Of a DNA stretch of 64,000 nucleotides, positions 1-9,157 are shown in pieces; position 1 is the stretch's first letter, and every line of letters starts with the position of its first letter. Source of the DNA: Brevibacillus brevis NBRC 100599 (GTDB lineage: Bacteria; Bacillota; Bacilli; Brevibacillales; Brevibacillaceae); contig NC_012491.1 in NCBI RefSeq assembly GCF_000010165.1, positions 4,969,001 through 5,033,000 on the forward strand. Direction: 5' to 3'. Under the pieces are notes generated by a model. That model was not told the DNA's origin. It saw only the letters and a program-made list of their open reading frames with translations, and did not search any database. The position numbers and the translations under genes are program-made.

Positions 1-26
1 TCAGTTTCTTTAATGGGGAGATAAAT

Positions 27-70
27 AAAAAAAGGCTATCTCCTGAGCTTGTTTGGAGACAGCCTTTTTC
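27..70 (-). terminator. Terminator of the CDF exporter gene
   Basis: An 11-bp stem (33-43 with 55-65, one mismatch) is flanked by an A-run on the left and a T-run on the right. It can therefore stop transcription from both sides and lies just past the minus-strand CDF stop. Confidence 0.85.
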
Positions 71-80
71 TCATGGTCAT

Positions 81-1016
81 TTATACTTGGTTAAGCAAAA
101 ACTGTTTGCCATATTCCCCGTGATCCAGAATCGTCGGGTGCTCGATTTGAATCGTCGAATGGTCAATTCCGTACTTCGTTTGCAAAATGTGATTAATCGC
201 CAAAATGACACAATACGGCTGGATGCCTTCACGAACGAACACATGCGCTGTCAGGGAGTAATGTTCCGTGGATACCGCCCACAGGTGCAGCTCATGAACA
301 TCCTCCACACCCTCTACTTCACTAAGGTCCTGACGGATTTGATCGAGATCAAATTGCTCTGGGACAGATTCCATCAACACAAGCAGCGACTCACGAATGA
401 TTTTGGCACCACCTGTAAAAATAATGCCCCCAATCACCAAGCTAATCAACGGGTCGAACAAGTAGAAGCCAGTCATGTAAATGAGAATCGCCGACGTAAT
501 CACACCGACAGAGCTGAGCAAATCCCCGATAAAGTGCCATAACGCACTTTTTACATTGAGGTTGTCTTCTTCCTTCATACTGCGGGAAAGTACGATGGTT
601 AGCACGATGTTTACAACCAAACCGATGGATGCAATAGTCAGCATCAACTGCAAATCAACGTCTTGCGGATTGATCATCCGCTTGATCCCTTCAATCACGA
701 TCCCAATCGAAATTACGGCAAGAGCCAAGCCATTCAAGAACGAAGCAATAATTTCAAAACGGAGAAATCCGAACGTGTACTTCTTCGTCGGCTTACGTGT
801 CGCCATATAAATAGCGGTCATACTCAAACCTAATGCAACGACGTCAGAAATCATATGGGCGGAGTCAGACAGGAGCGCGAGTGAATTGGACATCAAGCCC
901 CCCACAACCTCCACGATCGTAAAAAACAACGTCAATAGGAGCGTAATCCACAGTGTTTTCTTCGATGTTTGCTGTTCTTTCACATGATCAAGATGGTGAA
1001 AATCACCCTTTTTCAT
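81..1016 (-). CDS. Cation diffusion facilitator (CzcD-type metal exporter)
   Basis: This is a proton-coupled efflux pump for divalent metals such as Zn, Co or Cd in the plasma membrane. The 311-residue protein has six predicted membrane helices. The metal-site pattern is seen twice: SDSAHMISD in the second helix (HxxxD) and HFIGD in the fifth (HxxxD). A cytoplasmic C-terminal domain follows (GVEDVHELHLW). Length is normal for the family. I chose the ATG at 1016 because AGAGGTGATAGG precedes it; an upstream ATG at 1040 is in frame but has no such site. The gene is monocistronic. A TTCA-N2-TGAA inverted repeat at 1096-1105 could be an ArsR/CzrA-type operator, but this is only a guess. The exact metal cannot be read from the sequence. 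Confidence 0.93.
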   Translation of the reverse strand: MKKGDFHHLDHVKEQQTSKKTLWITLLLTLFFTIVEVVGGLMSNSLALLSDSAHMISDVVALGLSMTAIYMATRKPTKKYTFGFLRFEIIASFLNGLALAVISIGIVIEGIKRMINPQDVDLQLMLTIASIGLVVNIVLTIVLSRSMKEEDNLNVKSALWHFIGDLLSSVGVITSAILIYMTGFYLFDPLISLVIGGIIFTGGAKIIRESLLVLMESVPEQFDLDQIRQDLSEVEGVEDVHELHLWAVSTEHYSLTAHVFVREGIQPYCVILAINHILQTKYGIDHSTIQIEHPTILDHGEYGKQFLLNQV

Positions 1017-1158
1017 ACCTATCACCTCTGTCCATTTCATTTATAAAAATTACAATATAAGAATGAATGTAATCATATCCTCTTTTCCGCTAATATTCAA
1101 ATGAACATTTTATGGATCATACAAGTGATTTTCATTACCAGTCATGTGGTACCAAGAC

Positions 1159-1189
1159 AAAAAAAGCCTCATCCAAAAGGATTAGGCTG
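1159..1189 (-). terminator. Terminator of the amino-sugar operon
   Basis: A 10-bp stem (AGCCTCATCC with GGATTAGGCT) with a loop of four bases is followed on the minus strand by seven T residues, immediately after the murQ stop. Confidence 0.88.
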
Positions 1190-1190
1190 A

Positions 1191-2105
1191 TCATTCCTGA
1201 TTGTGATTCCCTTCCAAAACTCGTCGGATATTGCCCTTGTACTGGGTGAGCAAGCGGCTTGCGTCCTCTGCTTGCAGCCCTGTTTTTTGCATGACGATTG
1301 CCAGTTTTGCGTCACCATCTGCCTTGTGCAACAGTACGTCAGCCTCATCAGTGGAGACGTTGGTTGCTTCTGCCACGATTTGTTTTGCCCGTTCCTTCAG
1401 TTTCTCATTGGTTACCTGCACATTGACCATCAAATTTTTGTACACTTTCCCCAACCGTACCATGCATCCGGTCGTAATCATATTGAGAACCATCTTCTGG
1501 GCCGTCGCTGCTTTTAAGCGAGTCGATCCGGTCACTACCTCTGGTCCTACTACCACATTAATCGCCACATCCACACCTTGGCTGATCTGCGCTACCTGGT
1601 TGCAGGACACCGAAATGATCTTTGCCTGCTGCCTTCTTGCTTCCGCCAATGCTCCGATGACATAGGGTGTCCGACCACTCGCTGCAATTCCCACCACGGC
1701 ATCCCCTGCCTTAACGCCATAGGCAATCACATCTTCCCTGCCATTCTGCTCCACGTCTTCGGCTCCTTCGACTGCCCTGACGATCGCTTTTTCTCCGCCA
1801 GCTATGACTCCCTGCACCAATGAGGGGTCCGTCCCAAAGGTCGGGGGGCATTCAGCAGCATCGAGCAAGCCCAATCTCCCACTCGTTCCCGCTCCAAAAT
1901 AAAAGAGTCTTCCGCCGTTTTCCAGACATTCTGCGATCAAATCAACGGCCGCTGCAATCGAAGCCAGCTCCTTTTCAACGGCAAACGCAACTGTTTTATC
2001 CTCTTCATTCATAATCTGGACAATTTCCATCGTAGAGAATTTATCCAGCTCTTCCGTATTCCGATTCCTTGTTTCTGTCGTTAAATCACGCAGGTGAAAC
2101 TTCAT
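1191..2105 (-). CDS. murQ: N-acetylmuramic acid 6-phosphate etherase
   Basis: MurQ cleaves the lactyl ether of MurNAc-6-phosphate to GlcNAc-6-phosphate plus D-lactate in cytoplasmic cell-wall recycling. The 304-residue protein matches the family length. It has the SIS sugar-phosphate fold with the signature FYFGAGTSGRLGLLDAAECPPT and the downstream GIAASGRTPYV loop, and a C-terminal UBA-like helical region (ATNVSTDEADVLLHKADGD). The ATG at 2105 follows GGGAGGTAACTGG; an earlier in-frame start at 2120 is less likely. It is the last gene of the minus-strand operon, 38 bp after nagZ. The usual MurR regulator and MurP phosphotransferase system are not present next to it. Confidence 0.96.
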   Translation of the reverse strand: MKFHLRDLTTETRNRNTEELDKFSTMEIVQIMNEEDKTVAFAVEKELASIAAAVDLIAECLENGGRLFYFGAGTSGRLGLLDAAECPPTFGTDPSLVQGVIAGGEKAIVRAVEGAEDVEQNGREDVIAYGVKAGDAVVGIAASGRTPYVIGALAEARRQQAKIISVSCNQVAQISQGVDVAINVVVGPEVVTGSTRLKAATAQKMVLNMITTGCMVRLGKVYKNLMVNVQVTNEKLKERAKQIVAEATNVSTDEADVLLHKADGDAKLAIVMQKTGLQAEDASRLLTQYKGNIRRVLEGNHNQE

Positions 2106-2143
2106 CCAGTTACCTCCCACCCATCTACACTCATCTTCTCTTT

Positions 2144-3757
2144 CTACCCCACACCATGCTGCTTTTTCTCCGATGGAAACAGGCTGACCGGAAGATGTCC
2201 AGCGGCCTTTCGTTCGCCGAACAAAATGTTTGCCACAAGCTCTATGGCTTGGTACGTATGGTCGTAAACGGCGAGATACGCATCCACCTCTGGCATTACC
2301 AAGAGATCATACGGGTTTCGCAGGGCGACAGCCACGACCTTTTTCCCCTGTTGAATGAGCCGATTCACCAGCAGCGATTGGCCTTTAAAGATATGGGCAT
2401 TGTACGTAAAAACGACGATTTGCTCCGTGGCTGACATCACATGCGCCGCCATCTCCCCTTCATCCTCTGTCGGGTTGAGCGTCGACATCATATAGTATTC
2501 AACTTCACGGTATTTTCTCAATGGTTCGACCAGATCGCCAGAAGCTGCTTGCCCATCCTCTGCCAAAGTAAGGTTGGCAAGCCCCAGAAAAATGACACCG
2601 AGCGGTTGCGTGCTTCTCTGTAAAGGAAGTAGCTGATGTTGATTTTTCACCAAGGTTATGGCTTGGGCGAGTGCACTTTTCGCCATGTCTGCATGCTGGA
2701 CACGGTCAAAGGAAGGGCCTTTTGCTCGCAAGCACTGTTCCCAGGAAAGAAATCGTTTCTTTAATTGAAGAACGCGATTTACAGCTTCGTTGACCCGCTC
2801 CTCCGACAGCTCCCCCGAATGAATGGCTGCAACGAGTCGATCGTACGTTTTTTGCTGAACTTCATGCGTGTGGGAAACCAGCACCAGATCGATCCCAGCC
2901 TGCACACTACGAACCGCCGCTTCTGCAACCCCGATGGTACCCGCAATAGCTGCCATCTCCATGCAATCCGTAATCGCGACCCCATCAAAGCCGAGTGACT
3001 CACGTAATATTCCCGTTACGATCTCCTTGGAATACGTAGCAGGAGAGCCTGACTCATCCATGCTGGGCAAACTGATATGTCCAACCATCACCATGGGGAC
3101 TCCTGCCGCAATACTACGCTGGAATGGAATCAACTCGACCTGATCCAATCGCGTCCGATCATGCCCAAGCACAGGAACGGCTTCATGAGAATCGATGCTC
3201 GTATCACCATGACCAGGGAAGTGCTTGATAGCGGGAATGACACCACTCGCAAGCAAGCCTTGAATGGCGGCCTCCCCAAACCGCGCTACCTGCTCTGGCG
3301 CTTCTCCAAAAGACCGCACCCCAATGACAGGATTGTCCGGATTGTTGTTCACATCGACTGTCGGGGCGAAATTGACTGAAATCCCTGCTGCACGTAGCTC
3401 CTCACCTGTTGCCTCGTAGATGCGCTTGGCTTGATCGAGATTGCCTGTTGCCCCCAAAGCCATCGCTCCTGGGAAGCGCGTCGCCCCTTTTTGCAGACGG
3501 GAAACCACGCCATTTTCCTGATCAGTCCCGACCAACAGCGGATAGGGATGCCAAGACTCATACGCCCAGCTCTGGAGCTTCTGTACACGTTGATAAGTCT
3601 CCTCCGGTGTCCCGATATTGCGGCTAAAAAGAATCACGCTGCCAATCTGTTTTTGTTTGATCCACACTTCCATTTCTTCGGGAATATCCAGCGTAGGGTA
3701 ACCGATCATCAGCAGTTGCCCAACCTTCTGTTCCACCGTCATATGTTCGGCTTGCAT
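2144..3757 (-). CDS. nagZ: Beta-N-acetylglucosaminidase, glycoside hydrolase family 3 (NagZ)
   Basis: NagZ releases GlcNAc from the non-reducing end of muropeptides or GlcNAc-MurNAc. The protein has 537 residues with a TIM-barrel GH3 domain. It carries the diagnostic KHFPGHGDTSIDSHEAVP loop, whose Asp-Ser-His gives the NagZ-specific acid/base dyad, and the nucleophile region VAITDCMEM. A second alpha/beta domain covers about residues 360-537. No signal peptide is seen, so it should act inside the cell, unlike the secreted B. subtilis NagZ; this fits import of a disaccharide by the neighbouring ABC transporter. AGGGAGGAGG precedes the ATG. It lies between the GNAT gene and murQ in one operon. 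Confidence 0.94.
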   Translation of the reverse strand: MQAEHMTVEQKVGQLLMIGYPTLDIPEEMEVWIKQKQIGSVILFSRNIGTPEETYQRVQKLQSWAYESWHPYPLLVGTDQENGVVSRLQKGATRFPGAMALGATGNLDQAKRIYEATGEELRAAGISVNFAPTVDVNNNPDNPVIGVRSFGEAPEQVARFGEAAIQGLLASGVIPAIKHFPGHGDTSIDSHEAVPVLGHDRTRLDQVELIPFQRSIAAGVPMVMVGHISLPSMDESGSPATYSKEIVTGILRESLGFDGVAITDCMEMAAIAGTIGVAEAAVRSVQAGIDLVLVSHTHEVQQKTYDRLVAAIHSGELSEERVNEAVNRVLQLKKRFLSWEQCLRAKGPSFDRVQHADMAKSALAQAITLVKNQHQLLPLQRSTQPLGVIFLGLANLTLAEDGQAASGDLVEPLRKYREVEYYMMSTLNPTEDEGEMAAHVMSATEQIVVFTYNAHIFKGQSLLVNRLIQQGKKVVAVALRNPYDLLVMPEVDAYLAVYDHTYQAIELVANILFGERKAAGHLPVSLFPSEKKQHGVG

Positions 3758-3787
3758 GGAATCCTCCTCCCTACTGACCCACTCTTG

Positions 3788-4750
3788 TTAAGAGAATGTT
3801 TTACCGTACTTCGCATACTGCTTCCAACTGCGATATCCGAGCCTCGCATAGAAGTCGACCAGCGTCGTCCAATCGATGACAATGTTTGATATACCGCGAT
3901 TTCGTAAAGCCACAATGCCTGCCTCCACAATCGCCAGTCCCAGGCCCCGTCCTCTGTACTCCGCATCCACGCCCAACGGACCGATGCCGCCCAGCCCATC
4001 TGCAAACAAAGGTGCCCAGTATACGTTTTGGGCAATAAATGGAGAATTAGCATCATTGATCCGGCAAAAACCGACGATTTCACCGTGCAGCTCCACCACG
4101 ACAAATTCGCGTCCGGTTCCTCCCCGCTGAAAATAGTGAATGGCTTCATACTCCCAGCGTCCGGGAAAGCATCGATGCAAGAAGGCCAAAAAGGCATCTT
4201 CGTCCTCCCTCGTCAACAGTCGAAAGCGGCCATCTGGTACCTCTGGCAATTCCAGCTCTGCTGGTTCGGGATACTGGCCTAACAGATCGTTCTCCAACCG
4301 ATCCTCCGAATGATACCCTTGTCGTTCAAACCATGCTTTTACGTCCGCAGATTCATCGGGTATGCCCGGGAAATAATGATACGGATCGCGCCCCAGCAAG
4401 ACCTTTTCCACCCCTTGCTCTCGCAATGCATTCTCTGCTCTTGCCAGCAATTCACGCCCGACCCCTTGCCCGCGATGAGCTGTAGACACGAGCAAGACCT
4501 GTATCCAGCCAATGCCTTTCCCCAACTGAATGTCGAGCCTTTCCTGCCAGCATTTGGCTACAACAAAACCAACGGGACGCTGCGTCACAGCATCTACCGC
4601 AATCCACGACCCTGCTTTGACTACATTCTGATCCTCGAAGCTGTTTTGCCGCATGAGCTCCGTCCGCATGGGAAAGCGATCACCCAACTCCTGATTCCAC
4701 AGCTCGCACAGAGCGTCCGCATATTGATCGTCCCAAGGTACGTATTGCAT
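3788..4750 (-). CDS. Tandem GNAT-fold acetyltransferase
   Basis: The 320-residue protein contains two GNAT domains. The first (about 1-165) has the acetyl-CoA loop HRGQGVGRELL; the second (about 175-320) has YRGRGLGLAIV and the late motif FYARLGYRSW. Both CoA-binding loops look intact. It lies in the nagZ-murQ operon with good AGGGAGG spacing, so its substrate may be an amino sugar or a muropeptide fragment, for example re-acetylation of a de-acetylated glucosamine. That role is inferred only from position. Confidence 0.85.
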   Translation of the reverse strand: MQYVPWDDQYADALCELWNQELGDRFPMRTELMRQNSFEDQNVVKAGSWIAVDAVTQRPVGFVVAKCWQERLDIQLGKGIGWIQVLLVSTAHRGQGVGRELLARAENALREQGVEKVLLGRDPYHYFPGIPDESADVKAWFERQGYHSEDRLENDLLGQYPEPAELELPEVPDGRFRLLTREDEDAFLAFLHRCFPGRWEYEAIHYFQRGGTGREFVVVELHGEIVGFCRINDANSPFIAQNVYWAPLFADGLGGIGPLGVDAEYRGRGLGLAIVEAGIVALRNRGISNIVIDWTTLVDFYARLGYRSWKQYAKYGKTFS

Positions 4751-4776
4751 CGGATGCTTGCCTCCCTTACTACGCC

Positions 4777-5604
4777 CTATTTCAATCCAGAAGTTTTGGA
4801 GCCTTCCACAAAATATTTCTCCGCAAACAAAAACACGATCAAAATCGGGATCAAGCTGATCAAGGCCCCTGCTACCAGCAGTTGATCCTCTGTCTTGTAC
4901 TGACCACTCAAAGACAAAATCCCGATCGGCAGCGTAAAGTTCTCGTCCGAAATGAGATAAATGACTGGCGCCAAAATCTCATTCCACTTCCCCATAAACG
5001 TAAAGACCGCCAGTGTTGCCAAGGAAGGCTTGCACATCGGCAAAAACACCCGCCAGTAAATCTGGAACGGATTGCAGCCATCCAGCTTTGCCGCTTCCTC
5101 GTAATCCTTCGGGATATTTAAAAATGCTTGCCTCATTAAAAAAATGGCAAACGGCTGTCCGAGCCACTCCAAAATCCAAAGCGGAGCCAACGTGTCGAGC
5201 AGTCCCAAATTTTTAAAGATAATAAACTGCGGGACTATCGTGACGATCCCCGGGATCATCATTGTTCCCAGCACAATCATGAACAGCGTGTCGCGGAAAG
5301 GAAAACGCAGCCTGGCAAAAGCAAAGGCAATCATCGAGCTGGACAATAAAGCCCCGATAACAGAAAGAATCGCAACAATCAGACTGTTGATCGTATAGCT
5401 GCTAAAATTCGCCTGTTCCCACACGGTTGTATAATTGCTCCACTGTGTTGGATTGGGCAGCCATTCTGGCGGAAATTGCATGTACTGCTTGTAGGTTTTC
5501 AGCGAGTTAAACACAGTCGTCAAAAACGGTACCAGCATAATCAACGCACTCGCTATGACAAACAGGTATCCGACGATTTTATTGAGTGGAAAACGCTTTT
5601 GCAT
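4777..5604 (-). CDS. Sugar ABC transporter permease, MalG/AraQ family
   Basis: This is the second membrane subunit of a CUT1-type carbohydrate importer. The 275-residue protein has six predicted helices. The EAA loop that docks the ATPase is seen as DYEEAAKLDGCNPFQIYWRVFLPMCKP. It starts 18 bp after the partner permease, with AAGGAGGTAACC before the ATG. No ATPase gene is in the operon, so a shared MsmX-like ATPase elsewhere is likely, as is usual for CUT1 systems in Bacillales. Confidence 0.94.
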   Translation of the reverse strand: MQKRFPLNKIVGYLFVIASALIMLVPFLTTVFNSLKTYKQYMQFPPEWLPNPTQWSNYTTVWEQANFSSYTINSLIVAILSVIGALLSSSMIAFAFARLRFPFRDTLFMIVLGTMMIPGIVTIVPQFIIFKNLGLLDTLAPLWILEWLGQPFAIFLMRQAFLNIPKDYEEAAKLDGCNPFQIYWRVFLPMCKPSLATLAVFTFMGKWNEILAPVIYLISDENFTLPIGILSLSGQYKTEDQLLVAGALISLIPILIVFLFAEKYFVEGSKTSGLK

Positions 5605-5621
5605 GGTTACCTCCTTGCCTC

Positions 5622-6578
5622 TTAATCATAATGAACCCATTTCTTTTGCAGCTTGAATTGGATGAGCGTAATGGCAAGCAGGATAAGGAACAGCACCCAC
5701 GCGATAGCAGAGGCGTAGCCCATTTTGAAAAAGCTGAATGCTTGACGGAACATGAATAGCATTAGGACGAGACTGGCGTTATTCGCTCCACCTGTCGAGC
5801 CTGCCTCTGTAGAGCCACCCGTCATGACAAAAATCTGCTCGAAGTTTTGGAAGGAGTAAATCGTGTTCAAGATGATGACCAGAAAGGTCGTGCCGGAAAT
5901 CATCGGGACTGTCACCCGCCAAAACTTTTGCCAAGCGTTCGCTCCATCAATCGAGGCTGCCTCGTACATGTCAGAAGAAATTCCTTGCAGCCCAGCCAGA
6001 AAAATAATCATCATGTAACCGACCGATTTCCAGATGGCGATGAGAACCAAGACCGGGATGACCCAGAATTCATCAATCAGCCAGTTTTGCGGGGCGATGC
6101 CCAGTTTGGTTAGAAAAGCATTGGCAAAACCGATCCGCTGGTTAAATACCGCATCCGCTACATACGCGATCACTGTCCATGAGGAGATCACCGGCAAAAA
6201 GTGAACCATCCTGAAAAATTTCAGGCCCTTCAGCTTTTGATTCAGGGCTACCGCTAATAGCAACGCCAAAAACGTTTTGGCCGGAACGTACAGGATTGTA
6301 AAATAGACCGTATTCCATAACGAGCGATAAAACAGCGGGTCTTCAAACAGCTTTGCGTAGTTGTCCAAGCCCGTCCATTTGGGCGGATTTAAAATATCGT
6401 AATCCGAAAAGCTAAAGTACAATGACGCGACCGATGTTCCCACGACGAATACGAGAAAGTGGATGAGATAAGGGGAGACCAGGAGCAATCCCCATCTCCC
6501 CTCGCTATCCAACCATTTTCTCTTGTTCACAGCAGGCTTCGCCTGTTGCTTGGTTTGCAGCTCTAGCATGGTTGGCAC
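5622..6578 (-). CDS. Sugar ABC transporter permease, MalF/UgpA family
   Basis: This is the first permease of the importer, 318 residues with six predicted helices and an extended N-terminus. Its EAA loop is MYEAASIDGANAWQKFWRVTVP. It lies 20 bp after the binding-protein gene. The start is uncertain: a GTG at 6578 overlaps the best ribosome site, and an ATG three codons later is also possible. Confidence 0.93.
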   Translation of the reverse strand: MPTMLELQTKQQAKPAVNKRKWLDSEGRWGLLLVSPYLIHFLVFVVGTSVASLYFSFSDYDILNPPKWTGLDNYAKLFEDPLFYRSLWNTVYFTILYVPAKTFLALLLAVALNQKLKGLKFFRMVHFLPVISSWTVIAYVADAVFNQRIGFANAFLTKLGIAPQNWLIDEFWVIPVLVLIAIWKSVGYMMIIFLAGLQGISSDMYEAASIDGANAWQKFWRVTVPMISGTTFLVIILNTIYSFQNFEQIFVMTGGSTEAGSTGGANNASLVLMLFMFRQAFSFFKMGYASAIAWVLFLILLAITLIQFKLQKKWVHYD

Positions 6579-6598
6579 ACATCCTCACTGATAGATGA

Positions 6599-7930
6599 CT
6601 ACTGCTTCTTGAAGAAATCATCCAGAACTTTTTGAATGCCTTGGTCTGTTTTCGTAATGAAGTCGTCCGTTCCGTATTTATCCATGAACAGCTCCGCCAG
6701 ATTATCCGTGAACACCTTCACCCACTCGGTAAAGACAGCGTTGGTATCAATCGTGCCTGCGAACTCCAAGGTATCGAGGAACACTTTTTTGTTTTCCGGC
6801 TTCGTGGCTGGGTTTAGGAACATTTCGGAATTCGCCACTGATTTTTTCACTGGAATAGCTTCGCCTACTTCTGTCCACTCTTTTTGCGCTTCATCAGATG
6901 TCGTCCAGTAGGTGATCCATTCTTTAGCGGCCTTGACCTTCTCTTCCTCTGCTTTTTTGTTGATGACCCATGAGTTGGCGATGACGGGTGCGAAGCGTTT
7001 GCCGTCCGGCCCTTTTGGCATAGGAGCGACATCGTAATTCAACCCTGCACCATTCATCGAGGTTGTTGCTGCGTAAATATCGATTTGCATCGCTACAGCC
7101 CCGCTCAAAAACGCTTTGAAGTTGCTTTGGAACGCCTTTAGATCAGCCGGATTCGGGAAGAGCTTGCGCTGCATGCCGTCGACCATCCACTCGACCGCTT
7201 TTTTGTTCTCCGGGCTGTTGATAATCGATTTTTTCAACGTCGGGTCCAATACCCCACCACCATACGCTTTCAAGATGTTAAACGCCCCGCGTGAGCTACC
7301 GAAAAACGCGAAGCCGTACTGCTTCACTGATTTTTTGTCAAAAGCAGGATCGTCTGCATTTTTCCCGTTGGCATCGAGGGTCAGCTTGACGGAAGCCGCC
7401 TTTAAATCATCCCAGGTCCAGTCAGCCGTAGGGTATGGCACGCCCGCTTTGTCGAACAAATCCTTGTTGTAGAAAAGCGCTCCGACTTGGATGCCCTGCG
7501 GCACACCCCAATACTTCCCGTCAGAGTCTTTGTTGAACTCCAGACCGTTGAGCTCCTCTTTGCTGATTTCTTTCGTGACGTAGTCGGTGATGTCGAGAAT
7601 CGCGCCACGTTGGGCGTAGCCAAATACTTTTGTCCCGTCGCTCTGCCAAAGATCAGGTGCATTCCCAGCCGCGATCTGAGTCGTCAGCTTTTGATAGAAG
7701 TCATCATAAGGTGCTGTCATTGTTTTGATTTTGATGTTCGGATGTGACTGTTCGAATTTTGCGATAATTTCTTCCATCTTTTTCTTCGTGGGCGGATCAG
7801 AGTTGTAGCCCATATACAACTCAACTTTGTCCCCCTGCTGTGTGGAGGACTGGCTGCTACATCCGGAAATAAGCAATGCCGCGGTTAAGCCAATCAAACC
7901 AAGTACTGAGAGAAACCTTCTCTTTTTCAT
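6599..7930 (-). CDS. Solute-binding lipoprotein of a carbohydrate ABC importer
   Basis: This family 1 extracellular binding protein has 443 residues. A lipoprotein signal ends in LLISGC, so it should be anchored on the outer face of the membrane. The body has the type 1 pattern (VELYMGYNSDPPTKKK, KIKTMTAPYDDFYQKL, WGVPQG, WVINKKA). The ATG at 7930 follows GGGGAGGTTTTCC. It is the first gene of an operon with two permeases, GNAT, nagZ and murQ, so the ligand is likely GlcNAc-MurNAc, MurNAc or a related peptidoglycan sugar. That ligand is inferred, not seen. Confidence 0.93.
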   Translation of the reverse strand: MKKRRFLSVLGLIGLTAALLISGCSSQSSTQQGDKVELYMGYNSDPPTKKKMEEIIAKFEQSHPNIKIKTMTAPYDDFYQKLTTQIAAGNAPDLWQSDGTKVFGYAQRGAILDITDYVTKEISKEELNGLEFNKDSDGKYWGVPQGIQVGALFYNKDLFDKAGVPYPTADWTWDDLKAASVKLTLDANGKNADDPAFDKKSVKQYGFAFFGSSRGAFNILKAYGGGVLDPTLKKSIINSPENKKAVEWMVDGMQRKLFPNPADLKAFQSNFKAFLSGAVAMQIDIYAATTSMNGAGLNYDVAPMPKGPDGKRFAPVIANSWVINKKAEEEKVKAAKEWITYWTTSDEAQKEWTEVGEAIPVKKSVANSEMFLNPATKPENKKVFLDTLEFAGTIDTNAVFTEWVKVFTDNLAELFMDKYGTDDFITKTDQGIQKVLDDFFKKQ

Positions 7931-8107
7931 GGAAAACCTCCCCAATTGCAATAAATGAAAACTTGCATAGCTAACGATATTTCCAAACGCCTCACGTACT
8001 TCTAGCTACATGTGGATACTTTGAAGGTAATGGACTCTTTACTGACTGATAGGATAAAAGGATAAAGGCAGGAGTTTGTGTAGTCTAAGGAGGAAGTGGG
8101 AATCAGA

Positions 8108-8254
8108 ATGGCGCGGAACAGCTCCTTCGTTTTGTTCAGAACGCTTGATATTGTGCAACGATTCGCGGATGCGCAGCAACCCGCCATTCAACACGATATC
8201 ACCCCTTTAGTCCGCAGGATTATTAAGCGCTTACATGATGGTGAGACGTGGTAA
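8108..8254 (+). CDS. Possible 48-residue ORF, unknown
   Basis: A short ORF (MARNSSFVLFRTLDIVQ...) runs into the gap between the divergent binding-protein and PepSY-like genes. An AAGGAGG site lies 14 bases upstream, which is a poor distance. I recognise no family and it may be spurious. Confidence 0.25.
   Translation: MARNSSFVLFRTLDIVQRFADAQQPAIQHDITPLVRRIIKRLHDGETW
8222..8235 (-). promoter_or_regulatory. Candidate cre (CcpA) operator of the amino-sugar operon
   Basis: On the minus strand this reads TGTAAGCGCTTAAT, close to the Bacillales cre consensus TGWAANCGNTNWCA. It lies about 290 bp upstream of the binding-protein start, with no other gene of that strand between. Carbon catabolite control of amino-sugar recycling would be expected. 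The rest of 7931-8462 shows no other clear signal. Confidence 0.4.
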
Positions 8255-8462
8255 TGGATTACATATTTTGTATTATAGACGCTTGAAATAAAATATCAAG
8301 ATGAATTGTCAGATTTGAAATAAAATTTCAAAACTATTTTTCGACACTTTCTCCCTTTGGTCGTCTGTTATAAAATTTTCACAATTTTTCCCGTTACTTA
8401 TTCGAATCTCTTTCCGTATTAAATCATGTACACCCAACTGACAAATAATGGGGATGATCAAA

Positions 8463-9128
8463 ATGACCAAGCGTAAGGTACTCGCATTCACCCTGATAGC
8501 GGCACTCCTTTTGCCAAACACACCTATTCTGACCAACGAAGCCGCAGCAGCCTCTTCCCACAAAGAGAAAGCAACTGTAACTGCGACCAAGTTAGAAGAG
8601 CTTTCCATAAACGATCTGAATCAAAAAGCAAAAGCGACTCTGAATCACGTCAAAGAAGCCATCCCTGACCTGAAGAACTATCACATCACCTCTATCGTAA
8701 AAGAGAATGTTACCACCACTTCTGGTCCGATCGAACGTCTGGAAGCGATCTTGTCGAGCAAACCAGACGGTACTACCCCAGACTTCGGAGTTGTCCATGT
8801 AAACGCAAGTACGGGAGAGCTGATCAGCGTCGACATTCAAAACGGACTCCCCTCTTCGAAAGAAGTTTTAAGTGATGAGGAAGCGATCAAAAAAGGCAAG
8901 GAGCACCTCAAGCTTTTGTTTGGAAAGCAAGCAGAAAAATACAAGTTCTCACAGATCAACTCCTCTACTGTCCAGGAAAACAAGACACAGGTTCTTGTCA
9001 TTTACACTTCCCCGGATCATACCATCAACGTGACCATGGATCGTGCCGGAAAATTAAAGGCTGTCAAAAAAGACATTTATCCCAAAGCAGCGGGCAAAAA
9101 CAAAAAACAAAAAACTTTTGCCCAATGA
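8463..9128 (+). CDS. Secreted PepSY-like protein
   Basis: The protein has 221 residues with a clear signal peptide (hydrophobic LAFTLIAALLLPNTPIL, cleavage near AAAAS). It then has two PepSY-like segments ending in GVVHVNASTGELISVDI and VTMDRAGKLKAVKKDI. Such domains are thought to bind or inhibit extracellular proteases. I chose the ATG at 8463 because GGGGA lies eight bases upstream. The Lys-rich tail is unusual. It is monocistronic with its own terminator. Confidence 0.72.
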   Translation: MTKRKVLAFTLIAALLLPNTPILTNEAAAASSHKEKATVTATKLEELSINDLNQKAKATLNHVKEAIPDLKNYHITSIVKENVTTTSGPIERLEAILSSKPDGTTPDFGVVHVNASTGELISVDIQNGLPSSKEVLSDEEAIKKGKEHLKLLFGKQAEKYKFSQINSSTVQENKTQVLVIYTSPDHTINVTMDRAGKLKAVKKDIYPKAAGKNKKQKTFAQ

Positions 9129-9130
9129 AA

Positions 9131-9157
9131 AAGAGACGGTTCTGCCGTCTCTTTTTT
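9131..9157 (+). terminator. Terminator of the PepSY-like gene
   Basis: A 9-bp perfect stem AAGAGACGG/CCGTCTCTT with a five-base loop and a T-run directly follows the stop codon. Confidence 0.9.

Noticed and set aside
1096-1105. CzrA/ArsR operator before the CDF gene
   Set aside because: The inverted repeat TTCA-N2-TGAA is too short to call a site in AT-rich DNA; it is mentioned only in the gene entry.
8002-8187. 61-codon minus-strand frame upstream of the binding-protein gene
   Set aside because: No ribosome site, atypical composition, and it lies in the expected promoter region.
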